Part shown: positions 58,141-64,000 of the stretch, piece by piece
Numbering within the stretch: position 1 is the first letter of the stretch
How the letters are laid out: every line of letters begins with the position of its first letter
Assembly: GCF_037975245.1 (NCBI RefSeq)
Contig: NC_092569.1
Coordinates: 32,254,668-32,318,667, forward strand
Length of the DNA stretch: 64,000 nt
Source of the DNA: Apostichopus japonicus
Taxonomy: Eukaryota; Echinodermata; Holothuroidea; Aspidochirotida; Stichopodidae
Direction: 5' to 3'
The notes under the pieces: model-generated
Told to the model about the DNA's origin: nothing
The model's input: only the letters and a program-made list of their open reading frames with translations
The model's database searches: none
Position numbers and translations under genes: made by a program

Positions 58141-58434
58141 AAACAAGTAACTAAGCGTACAACCTTCATTGTTGCCTTTGATATCCGTTCACTCGTGGGA
58201 CTCTTAATTAGCTCAATCCTCTTCCCGATCTGTAAATCGTAAATGGAATTCCCATACACACCACAGACACAAATCATAAGACTAATCGTAAACCCATTAA
58301 AATCTGACAGTTCAATTTGATGTGTCTAAAAAGCAAAACATATTTGTGTGTCATTCCGGCAACAATTTGGAATACAGAGATGTTCATTCAATTTCATTGC
58401 ACGTCATAACTTTTAATGAATACCGTGAGGAAAG

Positions 58435-58436
<2 letters not shown>

Positions 58437-58495
<59 letters not shown>
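58437..58495. repeat. (TA)n microsatellite
   Basis: A clean TA run of about 28 units. Confidence 0.97.
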
Positions 58496-58498
<3 letters not shown>

Positions 58499-58901
58499 GA
58501 TGTTCTTGGGGGAAATGGGTTCCTTTAGCCTAATTGATTATAAAAGTTACACTGGTTAGGTTAATTTATTTATTTACTTTTGTCAAACTAATATTCGTGG
58601 GCAATTGTGTTTCGTTAGCCTAGTTGATCATGAAAGTAATTCATGCTATACATAGTATAGTTTCTGTTCGAACTTAAGGTAAAAGTTGTTCTGCCTGAAA
58701 GTTTTATCTCCCGACTGAAGATGGAGAAAGTGACCATGCATTCACCCACGACATAACCCCTCAACCCCCCCCCCCGTCCCCCTTCTTTGCTCAAGCCACT
58801 GAAACAAGATGTTAATAACTGAAAATTACTTTATGCCCTCGTATGCTAAGCTATAGCTTTCAAATATATTTACAATATAAATACAAATAAAATATCGCTT
58901 A

Positions 58902-58981
58902 AGGTTTGTTGCATAAACGTATAGGGCCATGTTAAGATATGCGTATTGATATGATATCAATAACGTTTATGCAACAAACCT
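58902..58981. repeat. Nested inverted repeat (19-bp perfect arms)
   Basis: AGGTTTGTTGCATAAACGT at 58902-58920 is the exact reverse complement of 58963-58981. The 42-nt loop contains a second perfect palindrome, ATTGATAT-G-ATATCAAT. Confidence 0.9.
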
Positions 58982-59794
58982 GAAACTATATTTCACTTTT
59001 ATTTTTCTGTCTAATGATACGTTGTTGTTGTGTATGGAATATGCATGTACATATAGTCCTTTTTAAAGGGGGGAGGGGGGGATACATAGTATCAATCAAA
59101 TAGACTGATATGGATTCACTGTACAAAACAAATCCAAGACTTCATTCATTACCAAGACTACTCTGATTACCCTATGTTCAAAAGTATTTTGACAATATTT
59201 CAGGCAATTCTTCTCTGAACTCATAATGCATTATGATAAGCTGAATACAAATACCTAAGGCTATCTATGAATTTTAAACAGTGATCTTTCAAAACTGAAT
59301 AATAAACTGGATCAATGAAATAGACCGAATAAACGATTAAGCTTTGACAAACGAAACGAGAAAAGGATAAACACCACATGCCTTCAAATTTACTGTAAAA
59401 GTGTATGTGTTTCAATAATTCGAAAATAATTCTTATAAAGCTTCTCATATCTGATAGTTTAGAAATTAAAGACTGAAGTGAAGCATTTCATTACCATTAA
59501 TCTTCTATTCTGCATAGTTATTCATGGAGCATCAAGCCTTGGTAAACAATTAACCATTTATCCATATTTCTTGGTTAATAATGTATCAAGTAAAATATTG
59601 GTACAGGGTGAATTTCAACATATTACATGTTTCAAGACAGATCACAACAGTGCAGTTTTACATAAATTGCGTCCACACTATCCGAAGGAAAGAGGGCGCT
59701 CTTTCAATAAGCGGAGTTGAAGCGCCTTGATGGTCGAAGTGCAGACTATTCAATTGAGAGTAATAATAGAGGTCCCAGAACCAGACACTGTGAT

Positions 59795-59960
59795 AAAGAA
59801 ATGGCATACTTTCCATCACTGTAGCGATTCCAGGTATAGATGGATGTGTTTCAATGATGAAACAGGTCGTCACTGCAGCGATGCCAGGTACAGAGGGACG
59901 TGTTTCAATGATGACACAGGCCGTCCATCACTCTAGCGATCCCAGGTACAGAGGGGCAGT
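59795..59960. repeat. Tandem repeat, three units of about 55-60 bp
   Basis: The unit carries GCGATNCCAGGTACAGAGGG and TGTTTCAATGATGA.ACAGG. Copies begin near 59823, 59877 and 59935. Confidence 0.85.
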
Positions 59961-62480
59961 ACTGGGCAGAGACTTTTACCTGCTGCATGCATTCACTGAC
60001 GATCACTATTATGGTTTACACGCGTTTACGCATAACAAAGGGTTAGCGACTGATTGATACCTGATGAGGATCGATCGTATAGTTAATACAGAGAGAAAAC
60101 ATTAACAGCATTTGGAATTTAAGGAAATGAAAAAAAGAATAGAATGAAAGTCAGCAATCAATCAAATTGTTTTACCACTAGAATTTCATTTAGTATCAAT
60201 CACACGAAAATGCAAAGACGTCTAACACTTGGTTAAAGTAAAGAGAAATGAGATTAGTAAACATCGATATAAATCGGACAGTTTTTTATTTTGTAAATGA
60301 GGACATAACATTAGGAAATATTTGAAAACCAATTGTTCCTCTTTTGTAAGTACTTTGTAAATACCTTTTCAGTAAAAAGTTTTGGTTTCTTCTCTTCTTC
60401 TTTTTTCATTTCATTTTTACATGGAAACAGCAAATACAGCTGAACAAATCACATGGATACAACACCGACTTTATAATGAACACATGGACACAACAACTAC
60501 ATCTGCTTGACCACACACAGCAAGCACATATTCACGGTCACGTGGATCGTTTCATTAACGATTTATATGTATGCTAACTGACTGACATGACAACCTATCC
60601 ATTCTCAAACATTCAAGAAGTGCTCTTTCCTATTTATTGTGCTTTATCGTTCTTTCTTCGACCGTGTTTGCGGAAGTGCTATGGTTGGCAGTGAGCAATC
60701 AATACTATCTTCACATGTTTGCAGCGAGGTGAATATCACGTTAAAGACCGCAGTACCATCTCTATCATTTTGAATAATATCAATCTTTTTTTGGGGGGGG
60801 GGGGGTGGGGGCTGCCTGAATCATGCTATAGGAAACAAATAAATGAAATGTGATTATTTTCATCATGGAGTTACCTTCGTAGGATAACAACGAAAGGGTA
60901 ATTAACCTTAGTTAGTTCTAATTGTTCCTAACATCTTGACAAATTGTCGCAAATATAATAAACAAACCTTTACAGGGTGCCAAGTTTGGGCATAGTGCTG
61001 TCAATCATCTCAACTTTGTAAGCTAGCGTCTTCAATAACATTTCCGTCTAGCAGTTGCGCTGTTTGTTATCAGTTGCAAAATAAACGATGCCATATTACT
61101 TCTTATTATGATTTGATTTCCTTTGTGCACAGGAGAATTATTGCGAACAACCACAACAACAACACGAGATATCTCTTGTTACGAGAACGACCTGAGTGTA
61201 TGGATTATAAATTGATTGAGATAACATACTAGATAGGGATTGTATATACAAATAACACTCTAGAAACATATGTACAAATCCTATCAATATGTTTGTGTAC
61301 AACAATGGTCTGAATCATTTCATTTCTCAAATAACTGCAAACGGCTAATTTTTGTTAATCTGTTAAATTTGAGTATACGTAACCAACTATTTTAAAGATG
61401 AGTGTGGAATTTGAACACTGAGAGAAAAGAAACTTTTTCTTCTGAAAATGGAATCAACTTTCGTATGACTGAAAAGTTCTAGTTTCATATATATAATGCG
61501 GGAAGTTATATGTCTACATTGTGAAATATATATTGACATTTTAAAAGAAATGATCGCATCATCGTAACGATATTTTTGTATGACAGATTTTCTTAATTTT
61601 CTAATTTCGTGTAAAACTGAGCCGTGTAGTTTACACGAGAAAAGTTTTAACTACAGTTCAAGCAAACTTCCTGTCAGACATATTACTAATTCTGGATCCA
61701 ACGAGGTTTTGAATGAGTTATGCAACGTCACAATCTGAAAGTCGGTTGCTGTCTATTACATTACGAGATAGAGTCAATGAAGTATTTACATTTAGTAGCG
61801 GAGGGACATGTTGTTCATAACATTAATGTGATGGTCGTTTCAACTAGAGGCAATGTGGACTAACGGTTACTTGCAATATCTCATACCTATCTAACGATGC
61901 AATTAAATCAAACTTTTAATTTATCAGACAAATTGAAACAGACTAGTTCAAGTTTCTTTTAAATGAACTGTAGACAACTCGAAGGAAAACGTATAATGCA
62001 ACTCTTCACCGAATATATCGAAATATTTTGGGTAAAGTATAACCCTAAACTGTATCACATTTAAACCCTTTGATACATTTAGACCAGTGGTGTTGACATG
62101 CGTTGTAGCAACATTTCGTGGATGCCTCTCCATATCAACTTTTGTAAAGTTAAAGGGTCTTATTAGTTTTAGGTTGACCGTACATAACCCAAAGGATTTG
62201 CAATAAAATAATATTAAAAAATCAAAATTGTTCGATTTTCACTGTTGCTGTAAAGCAATGATGCTTGCATAACCTTTTTTTTTTGTGTGGAAGAATCGAA
62301 GAACAGACTGAAGAAGCACGAAAGAACATTTCCTTTTCATATCTTAATAATTTCAAAATCATTGGAGATATTAAATAATCATAATAATTCTCTCAATAAT
62401 GTTTACATTGATGATTGTAAGGAAAATTTCAATAAGTTTCGACTTTCTTTATTCGTATAGAAATTCATGGAACATAAAGG

Positions 62481-62761
<281 letters not shown>

Positions 62762-64000
62762 CTTGTTATTCAACCGTAAATCTTGTCCAAACGTCCTTTG
62801 AAGTCTTGACATCGCTTCTATTGCGTTTTGCTGTGTCTGGGAACCATAATAGGGTTTTGGGTCTGCTATGTATCCTTAAAAAAGGGTGTGAAGACTCGAT
62901 CCCAGAAAATACACAATGAGCTTGCTACTGTCGGTAATTAGACACTGGTGTACAGTCAATACATGTAGCTACGGTCAATACCCACAACACAGTGTACATA
63001 GCAGCGATGGACTTCTCAGGTCCAGATAAAAGATAACAAGGTATCACGTTTTATTACTGTCTGTACTGCCTGCAAGAAAAAACTACACTTGCAAGCAACG
63101 AAAAGTTAACTTTTTGCGGAGGCGGCACGCGGTTTGGGGCGAGTCTTCAATGCCTTTAATAGTGTGAGAAGAACTCAAATTGGTCGGTCGTAGAAAGTGA
63201 CTCAAGAGTTTTCAAGCAATTGAAATATACTGGTAGCTCTATTTTAATCACATTAATGACAATCGGCATACCACAGAAATCTGTGATATTGATTCATAAC
63301 CAGTTTCTTAGGATTTCTACGTCAAAAGCATAACGATATTTGCGATTTTTTTATTTCTGTTATTGTTCATGTTCTTTATAATTGTAAGACATCTGCTTTA
63401 ACTTATTTTATTTGCCGATGCTTACTAACAACTGGTTTATCTCGTGGGTTGGGTGGGGGGAGGTTGCCTCAATATTCTTTGAGTTTCCTCTTAAAGACTG
63501 GAAAAACGACAACCTTACAAGAAAATATATTAAAAAAAAAGCCAGTCATAGTGTTTGAGAAGCTTGTTTACTACTGTCAGCAGTGACGTCACATAGAAAT
63601 GGGGGACATACCTGCCAGTATCCCGTGGTACCCCGCCCAGTGGTAGATGCAGAATTTCTCAGAACAGTGTTTACATGAAAGAAGTATCAATTGATATCGA
63701 AATTATACAAAAATAGTCGTCCGTCAGAAATCATGGGTAAATAGAAAAGGAATGCCCTAACGCGAAACATTATCATTTTCTCATGTTAAAAGATCATTTC
63801 TTATTCAGAAGTAGAGGTTTAGGCACTCCAACCCACTCCCCGGATCCGTCCTGCCTATGGAGTCTCACCATGCCTTCCCTTATGTGTTGCGCTCCGTGGT
63901 TAGTAATAGCAATTGCAACTGACGAAACGTTTGCGGAAACTTGCTCTTTCCATATCATTTAATATGATGTTCGATGGTATTTGTGTTTGCTTTCTTCATT

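Overview
This is a eukaryotic (metazoan) genomic window. It is AT-rich and intron-rich, packed with microsatellites and minisatellites, and has GT-AG introns of 0.2 to about 10 kb. The gene content is secreted fibrinogen-related proteins plus an adhesion GPCR with an IgGFc-binding ectodomain. With the non-vertebrate repeats this suggests a marine invertebrate deuterostome, most likely an echinoderm such as a sea cucumber. That assignment is inference. No bacterial or organellar features were seen. All exons below were assembled by hand from open frame, splice sites and splice phase.

Layout. (1) 1929-2179 (+): last exon of a fibrinogen-related (FReD) gene whose other exons lie left of the window. 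(2) 8769-14174 (+): gene A, a complete five-exon secreted FReD protein of 279 aa. (3) 19731-40085 (-): gene B, a convergent FReD gene of about nine exons and 396 aa. It encodes a signal peptide, a short Cys-containing exon, three Thr/Pro/Glu-rich linker exons, a Cys-rich exon and a FReD. Two linker exons are exact copies carried by a 1.93-kb tandem duplication. The proposed first intron of gene B holds a 7.1-kb element (31277-38396) with terminal inverted repeats and TA target duplications, which contains the decayed remains of a spliced gene. (4) 40086-43700: the spacer between gene B and the GPCR, which are transcribed divergently. It is dominated by a 1.2-kb minisatellite whose unit contains a T-box half-site and a CRE-like octamer. 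(5) 43701-56545 (+): a complete twelve-exon adhesion GPCR of 1085 aa: signal peptide, IgGFc-binding-type domain in one 1.1-kb exon, HRM-like domain, GAIN domain with an intact GPS, seven membrane segments and a short tail. One intron appears to be GC-AG. (6) 56546-64000: no convincing gene. It holds a perfect 447-bp (CATC)n tract, a LINE 3' fragment, a long imperfect (TA)n tract, a nested palindrome and a signal-peptide-like frame lacking an ATG.

How the genes fit together. FReD proteins of invertebrates are commonly secreted lectin-like recognition molecules, and IgGFc-binding domains occur in secreted mucus-associated proteins. The window may therefore be a small recognition/immunity neighbourhood: a cluster of diversifying FReD genes next to a receptor with a possible mucin- or particle-binding ectodomain. 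The functional link is inference.
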